Source: Rotaria sp. Silwood1 (taxonomy: Eukaryota > Rotifera > Eurotatoria > Philodinida > Philodinidae). Taken from it: 64,000 bases of DNA. The notes below the pieces were generated by a model. That model was not told where the DNA came from. It worked only from the letters and a program-made list of their open reading frames with translations, and did no database searches. The stretch lies in the NCBI GenBank assembly GCA_905250075.1, contig CAJNOP010000041.1:124001-188000 (forward strand). The letters are read 5' to 3'. Position 1 is the first letter of the stretch. Each line of letters opens with the position of its first letter. Positions 26,763 to 38,809 of the stretch are shown one piece after another. Made by a program: the position numbers and the translations under genes.

Positions 26763-29480
26763 CGAAAGCCAACTATCAAAGTTGACTAAATGGTTTTCAG
26801 CTTAGTACAATTTGAAGTGTAAATATCCAATTTAATTTAAGAAGGAAAATAAGCAAAAAGGAATAGAAAAGATATCCCTCTTATGGCAATAATGGGCGCG
26901 CCCAACAAAGAAACGACATTTTGAAAATCAATTGTTCTGAAGCAGTTTTTTCTCATAGAAGAATTTATGTCAAAGTTTTTCAACAAAAAATTCAATGGAA
27001 TTTGATTCTCCGTTTTATTTAAATTATTTTGATCAGCTGTAAAGACGAGTTTTCTCTGACTTCTCTGACTTAGTAAAATCAATTTGAATCAAAATAATTA
27101 CACAGTGTAGACTGGTGGGTAATATTAAAATGATTATAATGAACTTTGAAAAAAAATGATACAAATCAGAAAAATCAGAAAAATCAATCTTTTCAGCTGA
27201 AAAAAAATCGATTTTAATCTGACTCGTGTTCTAAATGTTTACATGGTAAAAAACAACGAAGCCGAAGAATCGACATTCACACTAAATTACTTTCGAACAA
27301 GCAGTGTTTGAAAGAAAGCATACCTAACAGGAATTTCAAAGTGAAACCGATGATTGCTTTTTAAATGAAGACCTCACTAGCAAGGTTTCATAATTTCTTT
27401 TCTTTTCATGCCACAAGCGCTAAGACAATTCATAAAGTTGATATCAGTTTTATTACTTGTTTTACGATAAAATGATTTGAACTCCGTATTATAGTGGTTC
27501 TCTCTCAAGCCTTCCTCGAGCGTTTATCTTTTTTCGGAAAGTTATGTCTAGATAACTTGCTGTCATTGCATATAAATCGTATCTTCTTCAGTTTGAGATT
27601 AAAGTTGAATTGGTTCCATAGTGTTCAGTTACATTTCGCATAAACATGAACTTAATCGGCTTTTCGTTTTTCAACTGATTCCAGGTCTAAAATAATCCTC
27701 ATAAGATTAGAATTCGAAATAGAACAATGGTAACTGAGGTAATACCAAGATTTTCTTCATGATCCACCGATTTCAACTGTTTCATCGACACTCACAGCTA
27801 TAATGAAAACATGGAACATATATTGAATTAAATTGGTTTCAGTACGGGTGGGTGCTGGCGTGAACACTGTCTTGCATCATAGCCGTCTGTACCAGAGTTC
27901 CTGATTGTTTTTGGGAGTGGGAGTAGAAGCAGAAAAAATTTCGCAGAAAGCCGACTTTTTTGCAAAAACGTTTGAGCCTACTAAAAATCAGACGTTCTTC
28001 GTTAGTGACAAAGACTAGTGATCATATCTTATTAGATATAAAAATTTTTTAATATGAAATTATTTTGAAGCAAAAAACCACAAATGTTTTAATAATTAGT
28101 CTTCATCGCTATTTCAGATGCACACATGAGTATATGTCACTTAAGAAAAAATGACGATACACAACAGCAGAAATGAAATCGACTTTGCGCGAAATTTTAC
28201 AGAAACAATATCAGCTTTCTGCGAGAATTTGGCAGAAACAACATAGACTTTTCCGAGACACTTCACAGAAAGCATCTTTGGTTTAATGTTATTACAGTAA
28301 ATGCAGAAGTTTTCTGCTGAACTGAACTTTGAAAACTCTTCAGAAAGTATTATTAAAAATTTCGTCAGAAAGTCTAAAATTTTCGGAGGAGTTCCTCTCT
28401 GCTCTGCCCTATTCCAGAATCCTCGTCTGTACGGATAACCCTCTTGTTGTAAGCAATCTTGTACTTACTGCGATTCTCCAATTTTATTTGAGTTTTCTCC
28501 TAGAAAATAGATCGACAATTTTGTTAAAAAAATGTGCTTCTTTTTTCATTGGGCAACCGCCTTGTTTTGATTGATGGACCTAATTTCCTCTCATTTCGAT
28601 TGTGCTTTTTCTTTGTATCTTATGATCATCTGGATTTAACACCTCAATTCCATGTGAGGCTATACTAACAAGCGTCTCTCATCAAAAGCACGTCGAAAAT
28701 GTCACATTTTCTCAAAACTTGAACAGATGAAATACTAGCTTTTGTCAGTTCGGTAGACTTTCTAAATCCGTTCCAAGCGCTCCTGACATTGAATTAGGTT
28801 AGGAAGACTTTAGAGAACATCACTTATAGCCACAAGACTTAAATCTTTAATCCTCACTCAACTTGCTGATTCTTATCGGAATCAATTGTTTAACTGAATA
28901 GGCATTTCATCCCATAACAATGATCGACAACAGCTGTTAGTCAGTTAGTTTCGATTGTTCACTTGGAAAAACAGCTTGTTAGCGCAGCCCCTTTGGAGCT
29001 GAAATATGAAACTTGCATATTCTTCATAACCTACAAAACAAGACCAGTTGATAAGGTCTGTAACGTGAGATGTTTGTAATGGAGTTTTCTGTAATAGTGG
29101 AGGTCTGTAATGGCGAAGCGGGAGGAGGAGCCGCGAAAACTTCGCATTAAAACTTACACTCACTATTTTCTTCGAAAATATATGTGAGTTCCACAAATGA
29201 TTTGTGGTTGAAGCCGCCGATATAGATATAATTATATAGAACAGCATCCTGAGATGTCCCATTTCTCAATCAATATGGTTAGTTAGTCGATCCTTCATTG
29301 TTTGCACAGACATTTCATGATTTCAGCTATCATCTGGCAAAACAACACGTATTTTTAGAAAAAATAGATTTTTCAATGCTTTCGTTCAGAGAAATATCCT
29401 GCAAATTCAACCAAACCTTTACAAGAAAACATGCTTAAGCTCGGTACTAGCCGTTCCAAAGCTTTTCAGAAGGTATCCTG
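26763..29480. other. Intergenic within the accessory segment
   Basis: No coding region is supported. A GGGTGGGTG block at about 27846 resembles a single arm of the G/C elements. At 27930-28390 the motif TTTC(G/T)GC(A/G)(A/G)AA recurs in degenerate form. GGGCGCGCCC at about 26893 is a rare GC palindrome in this AT-rich DNA. Confidence 0.35.
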
Positions 29481-29555
29481 GAGTGCGTGTGAGTCACGGT
29501 ATACATTTTGTGTATGCCTACACCCCACACGCGCACCCACACCCACACCCCACCA
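29481..29555. repeat. G-rich/C-rich palindromic element, core type 2
   Basis: A short G/T arm runs into a core with GAGTCACGGTATACATT and GTATGCCTACACCCCAC, followed by CGCACCCACACCCACACCCC. The core is nearly identical to that of the block at 32567-32783, so the two are copies of one element. Confidence 0.7.
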
Positions 29556-29946
29556 TATCGTTCATAGACCAGCCGACTCCGAGGTCCTTATTTCAGAATA
29601 GGAATATTCGAAAAGGCTGATATTTTGATAATAAACTATTCTCACTAAGATCCATCTTTGTTCAAAGTCTCATGTCAAAACTCGAAACTTAATTTTCCTG
29701 ATGTTCTCAAGGGGAATTACAAGTTTAAGCTAAAAAATACGTTAAAAATGCAATATTTCAGCAGTAATAAGCTATGGATCCGAACTCTTTTCAGAATATT
29801 GATATCTCATTAGGACCTACATGATTCACATAGTCCCGATTTAAAAGCGATGGATCACTCAAAGACCTTTCCTAGTAAGTGAATGTTATGTAACTGCAGC
29901 TAATCAGAAAGTAATCATTGAACTAGACAGTGGTCAGAAGTCGGGA

Positions 29947-31224
29947 ATGCGAGTTGAGATAATCTGTAAAATTGTTGTCATGGGGTCTATAACAGTATTA
30001 CCCAGCAAGTTCAATACTTCGAGCTGGCAATTACGAATCATCTATTTAATGGTTCTAGCTGAGATGCCGGATATTCGGTATTACGTCTTCTCAATATTGG
30101 ACATATATACCGGTTTCCTTTTTTTTGTAGACGTCAGATTCTATCTTACATCTCCCTGTAATTGTTCACTGACTCAACGAATGTTAGATCGCGTTGTAAC
30201 CGAAGATGTTCAGCGAAATTATCGAGAAGCTGAGGACAATAAACAGCCATTACCGGTCTTGGATTTTAAATGCCCACACTGTTCATCGCTCTGTACGGGT
30301 TACGAATTCGATGATGATGAAGTGGAAACCTATAGACGCACATTTTCACGTGGATGCTATACATATATACTAATCGATAAAAGTTCATCAATGTCGGCTC
30401 ATTTTTCGGAACTAGATGCTTCAGAAAAGCTCGGTAAAAATGAATCATCACGCTTCGATCAAACGAAAGAAGCAGCAAAAGCATTATTGAACAAAATCGC
30501 TTCACGTGCAGGGCCATTGGATAAAGTCGAATTAAATACATTCGATCAAGAGTTAACGAAGCCAACAGTGATTTCCCCATGCGATGCTCGCAATGGAAAC
30601 AGTTTAGAAAATCAAAAACGAATCGATTCGATCAAGTTAAATGGCGTGTTCGTGCGTACTCATTTCTTCGAAACATTGACATCAGTCTATGATTTATTGG
30701 AGAGTCGAGCCTATCGTACGATTCAATTGTACGTTTTTTCTGATGGTAAAGATACTAGCAAAAAAACAGAGGACAACGAGATCCTTCGCAACTTTGCTAA
30801 ATCACTGCATCAAAAACTAAAAGTCCATTGCCGCTTTATTCAGTGTGGTACATCGGCAGGAAATATTGATTACTCGAATTTTGACTGGCTCGTCACAAGG
30901 GAAAATATTTCGGTGATCTCAGGATCTACATCGATGATTGATGAGCAATGTGCTCGCATTTACCAACAAGATTATTTAGCACATATCAAACAACGGAGCA
31001 TTTCTTCTGCTTCGAATGAAGATATGGATGAGCGTTATAGTTTCAACGAAGGACGCCGTATACGTCCGAGTATACCATCTAATGAGGCTGCATTCTCTTC
31101 AAGCGTTTTGAATATACCATATGTTCCTACACCAACATTGGCATCGAACACTGACTATTCAACAGGAGCATCTCGATCAGATATATGGTTGATGAAGACA
31201 GCAAGTCACCGACGAAGACCATAA
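29947..31224 (+). CDS. von Willebrand factor A domain protein with CxC/CPHC zinc-like motif
   Basis: An open frame of 425 codons. The vWA domain (about residues 138-350) shows the metal-ion-dependent adhesion site DKSSSMS (from residue 144), a threonine in VFVRTHFFETL and the SDGKD motif in QLYVFSDGKDTSKK. Before it lies CNCSLTQRM and CPHCSSLC, a possible zinc-binding pair, followed by an acidic FDDDEVE stretch. The C-terminus after HIKQRS is low-complexity and serine-rich. vWA domains bind protein partners through a divalent metal; the partner is unknown. The N-terminus is uncertain: a strong acceptor TTTTTTTTGTAG ends at 30130, so residues before about 62 may be intron or an untranslated region. 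Third positions are richer in G/C than in the core genes. It could form one larger gene with the zinc-ribbon gene 3.2 kb upstream, but I could not join them in frame. Confidence 0.7.
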   Translation: MRVEIICKIVVMGSITVLPSKFNTSSWQLRIIYLMVLAEMPDIRYYVFSILDIYTGFLFFVDVRFYLTSPCNCSLTQRMLDRVVTEDVQRNYREAEDNKQPLPVLDFKCPHCSSLCTGYEFDDDEVETYRRTFSRGCYTYILIDKSSSMSAHFSELDASEKLGKNESSRFDQTKEAAKALLNKIASRAGPLDKVELNTFDQELTKPTVISPCDARNGNSLENQKRIDSIKLNGVFVRTHFFETLTSVYDLLESRAYRTIQLYVFSDGKDTSKKTEDNEILRNFAKSLHQKLKVHCRFIQCGTSAGNIDYSNFDWLVTRENISVISGSTSMIDEQCARIYQQDYLAHIKQRSISSASNEDMDERYSFNEGRRIRPSIPSNEAAFSSSVLNIPYVPTPTLASNTDYSTGASRSDIWLMKTASHRRRP

Positions 31225-31387
31225 AAATGTGCAAAAGAAGAAAAAGAATCCGCTTCTTTACACCGGCATTCCAACGTCCAAACGCTTTATTTCTTTCCTA
31301 ATGAATACATTTAGATATCACTATGTTTTGGGCATTTTTTACTTCTCTAACAGGATGTGAAGTGTGAGTGTGCTGAGAAAAAAATAA

Positions 31388-31710
31388 AAGTTTTGCAGAC
31401 CTATTTTTGGTTCTGCAGAACATGCAGAATCCATTTATAGTTCTATATCACAGTGGAAAACCCTGGAAAGTTCTGTACGATGATGCAGAACTATAAAAAG
31501 TTCCCTGTCAGCAATGCCGAACCTAAGGGATTCTGCAAATACTGAACCAGCCAATACTTTGTGTTCAAATATACTTAACCCATGAGGTTCTGTCTAAGAA
31601 TGCTGAACCATAAAATATCCTCTGACCAAAAATGTTAAATACTAGAGGTTCTGTCTAACAATGCAGAACCTCCAAAGGTTCTGCTCAATGATATTGAACC
31701 CTAACAAGTC
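31388..31710. repeat. Degenerate ~30-bp minisatellite
   Basis: About eleven units of 28-31 bp with consensus GGTTCTGTCTAACAATGCAG then AACCTAAA. Each unit is partly palindromic (GGTTCTG ... CAGAACC). Examples start near 31589, 31648 and 31678. It begins about 160 bp after the vWA stop codon. Confidence 0.75.
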
Positions 31711-32029
31711 TTCAGTTTGAAAAAAACTAAATTAGAAGGATTTCTGCCAGTCCTGCAGATCTTTTCAAAATTTATCAGTCAAAATACGGAACTATGAAAG
31801 GGTTGAGAAAACAACAAAATGGTTCAGGATCTACCTATTCCCAAGTTCTTTTGCCAAAAGGATCGATACAAAATCTTTTTTTATAATAAGAATTACAGTA
31901 GTTTCGACAGAAGTATTTCATCATATGTTTTATCAGGGGGTGCCAGTGTTTGTGTTCTTCAAAGTTTCGTTCTTCAGGAACACATACATTTTCGAATTCT
32001 TTTTTATCGGTTTAATATGCTATGAAGTA

Positions 32030-32530
32030 TCTAAATGTTTTTGTGCATCTTTTTTGTGGCAGACTACTATGGATTCCAGATTCTAAGAACACGAACCCTT
32101 ACTGTAGTTTGTATTGCTATAGCGACACTAATCCATGATGTCGTTTGCGTTTCTAAGAACACAAAACAGATTCTGGGCTCGTAGTTCTAGGAGCAAAATC
32201 AGATGTTGTGACCTCCTACTCTTGATCTTATCTTCATGCAAAACGTATAACTAGATGTGTCGGTACTCGCTTCCGTTTCTAGAAACATAAATACAAAATG
32301 TGTTCCCACCTCCTAGAAACACGAACGCAAACACATTTTAGAATGCTTTTTATGCACTTTCAAGCACGCTGCGATATTTAGATGTTCTTGTATGCGCTTT
32401 ATAATGGCAGACCACTATGGATTCGTGTTCTTAGGAAACACAAACCCACGGTGAGATTTGTGTTCTTAGACATGGAACCAAAATCTGACACCCCTAGCTC
32501 TATCACATCTTTCCCTGCGCAAATGCTTTA
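32030..32530 (+). repeat. Diverged direct duplication, ~345-bp period
   Basis: The sequence from about 32030 (TCTAAATGTTTTTGTG, then GGCAGACTACTATGGATTC) recurs from about 32377 (TTAGATGTTCTTGTATG, then GGCAGACCACTATGGATTC). Downstream matches include TTCTTAG/TTCTAAG with AACAC and ATCAGATGTTGTGAC against ATCTGACACC. No open frame spans it. Confidence 0.6.
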
Positions 32531-32566
32531 TAGTATTATCAGTTACCGCTTTTCTGGACGAGCTTG

Positions 32567-32783
32567 AGGGGTGTGGGTGTGGGTGGGTGTGGGTGGGTAG
32601 GTGTGGGTGGGTAGGTGTGGGTGTGGGTGGATGGCTGAGGGTGGGTGTGGGTGGGTGGCTGAGGGTGTGGGTGTGGAGTGTGGGTGTTGGTGAGTATGGG
32701 TAGGGTATGAGTCACGGTGTCCATTCTGTATATGCCTACACCCCACATCCACACCCACACACCCGCTCCCACCCACCCCACAA
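32567..32783. repeat. Largest G-rich/C-rich palindromic element, core type 2
   Basis: About 140 bp of GTGTGGGTGGGTAGGTGTGG-type repeat, close to the bdelloid telomeric TGTGGG, then the core GAGTCACGGTGTCCATTC with TATGCCTACACCCCAC, then about 45 bp of CCACACCCACACACCCG repeat. The core is shared with 29481-29555. It marks the right edge of the accessory segment. The guanine runs could form G-quadruplexes. Confidence 0.8.
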
Positions 32784-33404
32784 TATTCTTTTTCGACTTT
32801 TTATTAAAATACTTTTTTGTATCGTTTTATGCGAAATAGTACTTTATTCTTTGAATTTCAAAAGACCTAAGTATCTAAGTTTGAAGGCAGTATATCATGT
32901 ATTATTTTCCAAAAATTAAATAACATATATTTATGACACAAAGCATGTTTTTCTCCAAAGTGACGTAGCAACTTTTTTGGTGTAAAGTTCAAATATGATA
33001 AATATAAATCATTCTATAAAACACTGAGATAGCCCACCTCTTTGAAAAATCAATAATTTCAATACTTGCTTCGTCAATAAATTTGACCTATAGACAAATC
33101 CTGTAATGGAAAATCTGTACTTAGTCGAAAAAAGAAACAAGTGTGTATTGAATATGATGCTGCTCTTTGAAAAAAGAAAAGAAAAACAAAACAGACAACA
33201 GCAATAAACAACAACAAACGCACGAAAAAAAAATTCAGAAAACTTAATACATGAATATTTGTATTATATAAAGATTTATGTACAAAAAAGTCATTTATGT
33301 TTATTTCATTTTGTCAAGACTGAGTATCCTAATCGGACAATAGTATCTGCACATGATTAGAAAAGAAAAAAAACAAACAAACAAAGTCATTCCTGAGAAA
33401 TAAA
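32784..33404. other. Intergenic and MTSS1 3' UTR
   Basis: AT-rich; contains the minus-strand poly(A) signal of the MTSS1 gene at 33300-33305. No other coding region is seen. Confidence 0.45.
33300..33305 (-). other. Poly(A) signal of MTSS1-like gene
   Basis: AATAAA on the minus strand, about 100 nt after the stop codon at 33405. Confidence 0.5.
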
Positions 33405-36400
33405 TTATTTTAAACGTGGAGCTGATCTATCTCTATTAATCATCGTTTTACGTAATTTAAAACCACGCTGAATTTCAGCCAGTAATGATGAATGAATTGT
33501 TGTTGTTCCTGGTGGTGGTGATGTTGTCGTTGTTGCTGAAGATTGTTTTGAATTATCGTTAAGAAGAAATTCAGGTGGTGGTGGTGGAAAATCATCATCA
33601 GTAGTATTGGATTGTGAAATAATTGTTGTTGTTGTCGTCATTGATTTTGTTACTGTTGTCGTTTTTTGTGGTTGAGAATTAATAAGATCAACTTGATTGG
33701 CAATTTCTTCAGCTCGTTTTAAACGAGCTTTAAGACGTGATTGTAATTCAATATAACCATTATTTAATTGTTGTTGTTGTTGTTGTTGTTGATAACAATT
33801 TGTATTCATTGATGGTGTACGACGTATTGGTGGTGGTGGTGGTTTTTCATTTTGATTTAATGCTATTGACATACCACGACGAAGTGTATCAGCTTTTTGT
33901 TGTTGATTATTAGATGATTGAATACCTGAAATTATTATTTACATAAAAGTATGTTTAAAAATGAGAAAGAAAATATATTACTTACTTTTTGTTAAATATT
34001 CATACACTAAAAATTAAGAAAAACCAAGGATAATTTATTTATGAAACAATCTTTTCAAGATCATAAACTAACTTTCATCGAGTGTTTCATCAGCTGCTTC
34101 AAATGATGGTCTACCATAATAAGTTCCATATTGTGAGGTAGAACCAATACCATTTTGACGTTGTCGTTCACGCCACACTATTGTTCGAGGATCAGGTGCC
34201 TGAAAAATAAAATTCAAATTTTTAAATACAAGATTAAAAAATTAATTCTTACGACTGGTTCAGATCGTAATGTAGAATTTCGCAAACGTTGATTAATATC
34301 TTCTAAATAAATAAAATTATTTTTATTTTACTGATATCATATTCAGTTAAAATTTTATTTTAAAAAAAGATAAGAATTCACTCAGATCTATTCGAATTAT
34401 AATTTAACTCAATGCAATAGAGAAGATGCTATTTATAAATATATCTCATGATAATTATTATTGTTGAAGTATACTATGAGAAAGAGTTCAAGAAAGATAA
34501 TCCGGGAATCTTATTATACCTATTATTAATGTAATAAAAAAAGTCTCAACTATTGTTGAAATTCTTTCATCCTGATTCCAACTCAAACCTATAGAAACTG
34601 CACAGAAGTTTTATACTATATGAAAGAACAAAAAGTATCCTTGACTTTCAATAGCCCGATAACTGTCCTACAAGTAGTAATATCAGCTGTAGTTCTGAAC
34701 AGAAGGTTAGCATGACACAGAGTTTTTAAACTTCCTATACCCACTAATTAACTACAACAGTAGATATGTGTTATAACGTAGTCAGCATGCTATCAAACGG
34801 GTGATCAGAGACAAACAGCCGCTAATGATTTTTAGGGCCCATCAAGTCTAAAGTTTTTCTGTAAACTGAGTCCGAGACCGATAATTTTGTACCCGATAGG
34901 TTGTAATAATTTGTCCAGAGTCAATTCATTGCTGATGGTACTTATGTTGGAACTACATAGTCACTCAGCCATTCTATATGGAGATAAATCGACTTGTGTC
35001 AATTAGACTTCTGCATTAATGGTTTTCAAAAATTCTTATAGAACACAAAATGAACTTGATTAATGATTAACATCTTTCGTTAATAAAAAAGTTGATAATT
35101 TAAATAATAAAATACAACATACGAAAGTTTATTCTACCTGGACTAAGTCGATTTGTAATCGTACCATAATAATCTTGTGGTACAGTTGGTGGTTGAGTAG
35201 GTTTAACACGTCCATTAGAAATATTACTTAACGTTGATTGATAATGTTGTTCACGCATAGGCGAATATCTTTCCAAACTAAGATCACGTATACGACAACG
35301 ACGAGATGGTACTGAATGTTGACGAGATAATGCACCATAGACACCATCTTCAGAAATCTATATCATATCAACATATTGTTCAATGTGTTCGTCTTTTTAT
35401 TCTACAATTATATTAAAAAATACAAACTGTTGTAGTTCGACGATTTGTTTCTTCATAGATTTGCCAATTCGGTTTTTCAAATAAACTAGGTGATGGTGGA
35501 TCAAATGTATGTGCTGTTATTGCTGGTCGACAATTTTTTACTGGTTCAGGTGCACCGGTTACTGTTGCCGGATGTTTACAATTTGATGGAATTTCAGGTC
35601 GCTTAGCCCAAGCATTTAATGTTGAACAAACAACTAATAACGGACTAGAACTTCCATCAACTTCACGCTAAATAAAAAGATATTTTTTTTTTTCTTCTTT
35701 AATTAAACAAATATCGGAAAAAACCAACGCTTACTTCTGCTTCTTCAAGTGGTGATGGTGGACGAGCAAAAAACTGTTCTTGTGACGTAAAACCAGAATC
35801 TTGAGATGATACACTTGACAAACGACTTACAGTTACATTCGACTAAATAGCAATAGAAAAACATACATTTTTTTTCAAAATAAAAATAAACAACATCTTT
35901 TTACAGGTATGGATGATGATCGATTATTATTATTAATATTATTATTATTTGACTGACAAAATTGATGTTGTATTGGTATAGGTATTTGTGATTGTTGTTG
36001 TTGTTGTATTTGAGTTTGTTTATGACTTGGACTATGCGAATTATTCGTTGAACTTGATGACGAACTACTAATACTATTTATTGAACAAACACTTGATTTA
36101 CGTGAACTTAATGAACCCGGTGATGATGGTGGAGTCTAAATCATATTCATAATATACAAAAAGAACAATTCAAATTAAAAAATCTCCTTTTACTTTAAAT
36201 GCAACAATAGTACTGTAATCAATGCCTTTAATATCTTTAATAACTTGTTCACTCGCTGGTGGTAAACAATGTGGATCAGTTGTATGTTTAGCTAAATATT
36301 GAACAAGATCTTCAATATGACTCATTTCTGATGCAAGTGATATTTCAAGTTCCTATTACAATAAACAAAAGAAAAGAAAAAAAATTCAAATATAAGTATG

Positions 36401-38809
36401 TAGATAATCTATGTCACACAATAATGCTTACAACTTTCAGTTTGGACTATAAAAAGATTTTAGAAAATGTTTTCTACTCAACATCAAATAGTGGTTAGTA
36501 CGGATGGTTTAGTAGAAAACTGCAAGTCCACCTTTTTGTTGACTTGGACCCGAATCCAGGTCTCACAGACCCCGCAACTCCCTACAATTTAAACTATATT
36601 CTGTCAGTTTTAAGAGACTTTCAAAATTGTGCACATTATTTATACCCACTAATATTCCGGCAGTAGTTATTACATTGGAAGTTATCGATGATTGTATAGA
36701 ACGGAAATGAGAGCAAACAAAAAAAAAAGAAATCCGCAAGGAAATTACTTGAATTCCTAAAAGAATCTTTCAAGTTCTTTCTCTCTTTTTCTATATCCGG
36801 TACTCGGAAATATTGATTGAATAGTGATTTTTTCTTTAATTTATTTACCATAACAGGTTTTAATAAAGTAAATAATGTACAAAAACGACTTCGTTCTTCA
36901 ATCATTGCTGAACGTAATGCTTGTTTTTCACGTTCTTCTAACATTCCATAATAATTTGATACTTCTTGTATAGCCGAGTTAAGTTTATTATGTAATGTAT
37001 CATGTTTCGGTACTACAAAAAATAATATTTTAGAACAAAAAAAAAACATTAATTATTTATTCATAATATCTTACATTTTCGACATTTTTTTTGTAATTTT
37101 GCTGTTTCAGTTGCTTTTTTACGCAGTTCATTACGTAATTTTTTGTAATCTTATTATATTAAAAAAAAATAAATTATAAAAAGAAAAGTAATCAATAAAA
37201 ATCTAATCAACATATAAATATATATGTATATAAATACCTTTGAGACCTTTTGCATGATCTTTATCTAATGTATTTGCTGATTTTTTCCATTCTTCAATAC
37301 GTTCACTTAATGGTTGAATAAATGTTTCAACTAATGAACTTGTAAAAGATTTTAACTTTTGTTCAATTGATTTATGACGTAAAATTAAACGTGTTAATGC
37401 TGTGCCAATTTCTCTAGTAGCACCTTTTGTATTTGTTGCTAAATCAGCAATACGTTGAAAAGCATCAAGAAAAAGGCTAAAAGTAATGATCGTTGATCTA
37501 AACAAAAGAAGACAATCAATAGTTATTTTGATGTTTTTTGGTGAATGAGCACATATGTGTGAAACTAATAGTAATGATTGATCAAGTCACTTTCATCATG
37601 TCATAAATTGTAAATAATACGAAAGAGAAGAAATAAACTGACATTTTTTAAACCTATGAAATATACATTAGGAAATGTATAGTCGAACTTGTGGTGTATA
37701 CATATTAATAATGAGAAGAATAAGAAGAAATTAGTATGCAAATATCACAATGACTATTTTCACATGCTCACGTTCGTCTACCTACTGTGTCAACTAAATT
37801 GAACGGCATATATATAATCCAATGATCGAATGTTTTATTATTTTTTTCATTTATATTGATGAATGCTTGTCTAGTTGCCTAGTATTTCATCAAGTAGCAT
37901 GAGCATCAGTTCAAGTGCTAATTATTTTAAGAGAAAATATTGTGACAGCTGAAAATGACTGTTCTTCCTTTCTCTCATCAACTTCTTCTTTTCCTTAAAA
38001 AGAAGCTGTTCATCACATATTACTCCGTTTGCATGCGTGTGTATCATTCAATTATCGATCGCACTCATCAATGAAGAAATATATATATATATATATATAA
38101 GACAGAGCATCGTCTATAATAGACAAAAAAAAGAGAATCAACTTCTCGATTATTGCAATGACATTTCTCTCAAAACGCTTTTCCTGTTGATTTGATCAGG
38201 CGAACACAATGAATATATCGTGCATAGACATATTTATATTTACTAAATAGTATTACTTGAACGCAATTTTCAAGGTTGATGAAACATAATTATAATAAAG
38301 AGAACTTACTTTAGTTGAATATGCATTTTATTTGCTTTTGATGCTAAATCTTCCCATAATGATGAACTGTTCTACAAATAGTAACAAGAAAAAAAAGAAA
38401 TGTTAACTTTCTTTCTTTTTCATCGTCATAATGTGTCAAAAAAAGTCAAATTGTTACTAAAGTAATATAATCGGTCTATTCTTTTTACGTTATTTTACCA
38501 ATAATCACTTTAGATGTTTGCATTAGAGCTTGAAAATCGTTTTAACTTAAGATACAGTACTTCATTATATATGATGATGACGATGAAATCCTTGGCATTT
38601 GAAGGTTTCTATACTTATATGTGTTCTATCAAACAGATGTTATACTTTCGATATATTTTTTTTCTTTTACTTCTTCTTCTTCTTCTTATCTATTGAATAT
38701 AAGTTTGAAATTATGATTTATTAGTACTAACCTTCATTTCATTGACTATTCCTTGAAATAATGTGCCAAGTACGGCACATTCTTTTTCAGCATTTTCAAT
38801 AACATTCAT
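33405..38809 (-). CDS. MTSS1: MTSS1/MIM-like I-BAR and WH2 domain protein
   Basis: Fourteen exons join in frame on the minus strand: 38809-38732, 38371-38310, 37497-37238, 37149-37075, 37012-36849, 36352-36194, 36135-35905, 35842-35735, 35667-35428, 35357-35138, 34302-34253, 34199-34073, 34006-33986 and 33925-33405, about 771 residues. The N-terminal 230 residues form the IMD/I-BAR domain that binds PIP2 membranes and bends them outward: AEKECAVLGTLFQGIVNEMK, FLDAFQRIADLATNTKGATR, SALTR-like ALTRLILRHKSIEQKL and ALIEERSRFC-like AMIEERSRFC. The serine-rich middle keeps TPPSSPGS, SSRKSSVCS and VSRLSSVSSQDSGF, as in vertebrate MIM. The C-terminus has proline runs and the WH2 actin-binding motif LLAEIQRGFKLRKT (about 746-759). 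Length matches MTSS1 (about 755). It links plasma membrane curvature to actin. Divergent from HADHB over about 1.7 kb. Intron 5 holds a tRNA-like remnant. Confidence 0.92.
36485..36565 (+). repeat. tRNA-like Pol III promoter remnant in MTSS1 intron 5
   Basis: TAGTGGTTAGTACGG (36489-36503) matches the D-arm/A-box of tRNA-Asp or tRNA-Glu, and GGACCCGAATCCAGG (36546-36560) resembles a T-arm/B-box. The spacing suits a tRNA, but the acceptor stem cannot be paired. It is on the strand opposite the gene. Either a tRNA pseudogene or the head of a tRNA-derived SINE. Confidence 0.5.

Noticed and set aside
36636-37049. 137-codon open frame with hydrophobic ends
   Set aside because: Only the middle (36849-37012) is an MTSS1 exon; the rest is intron read-through.
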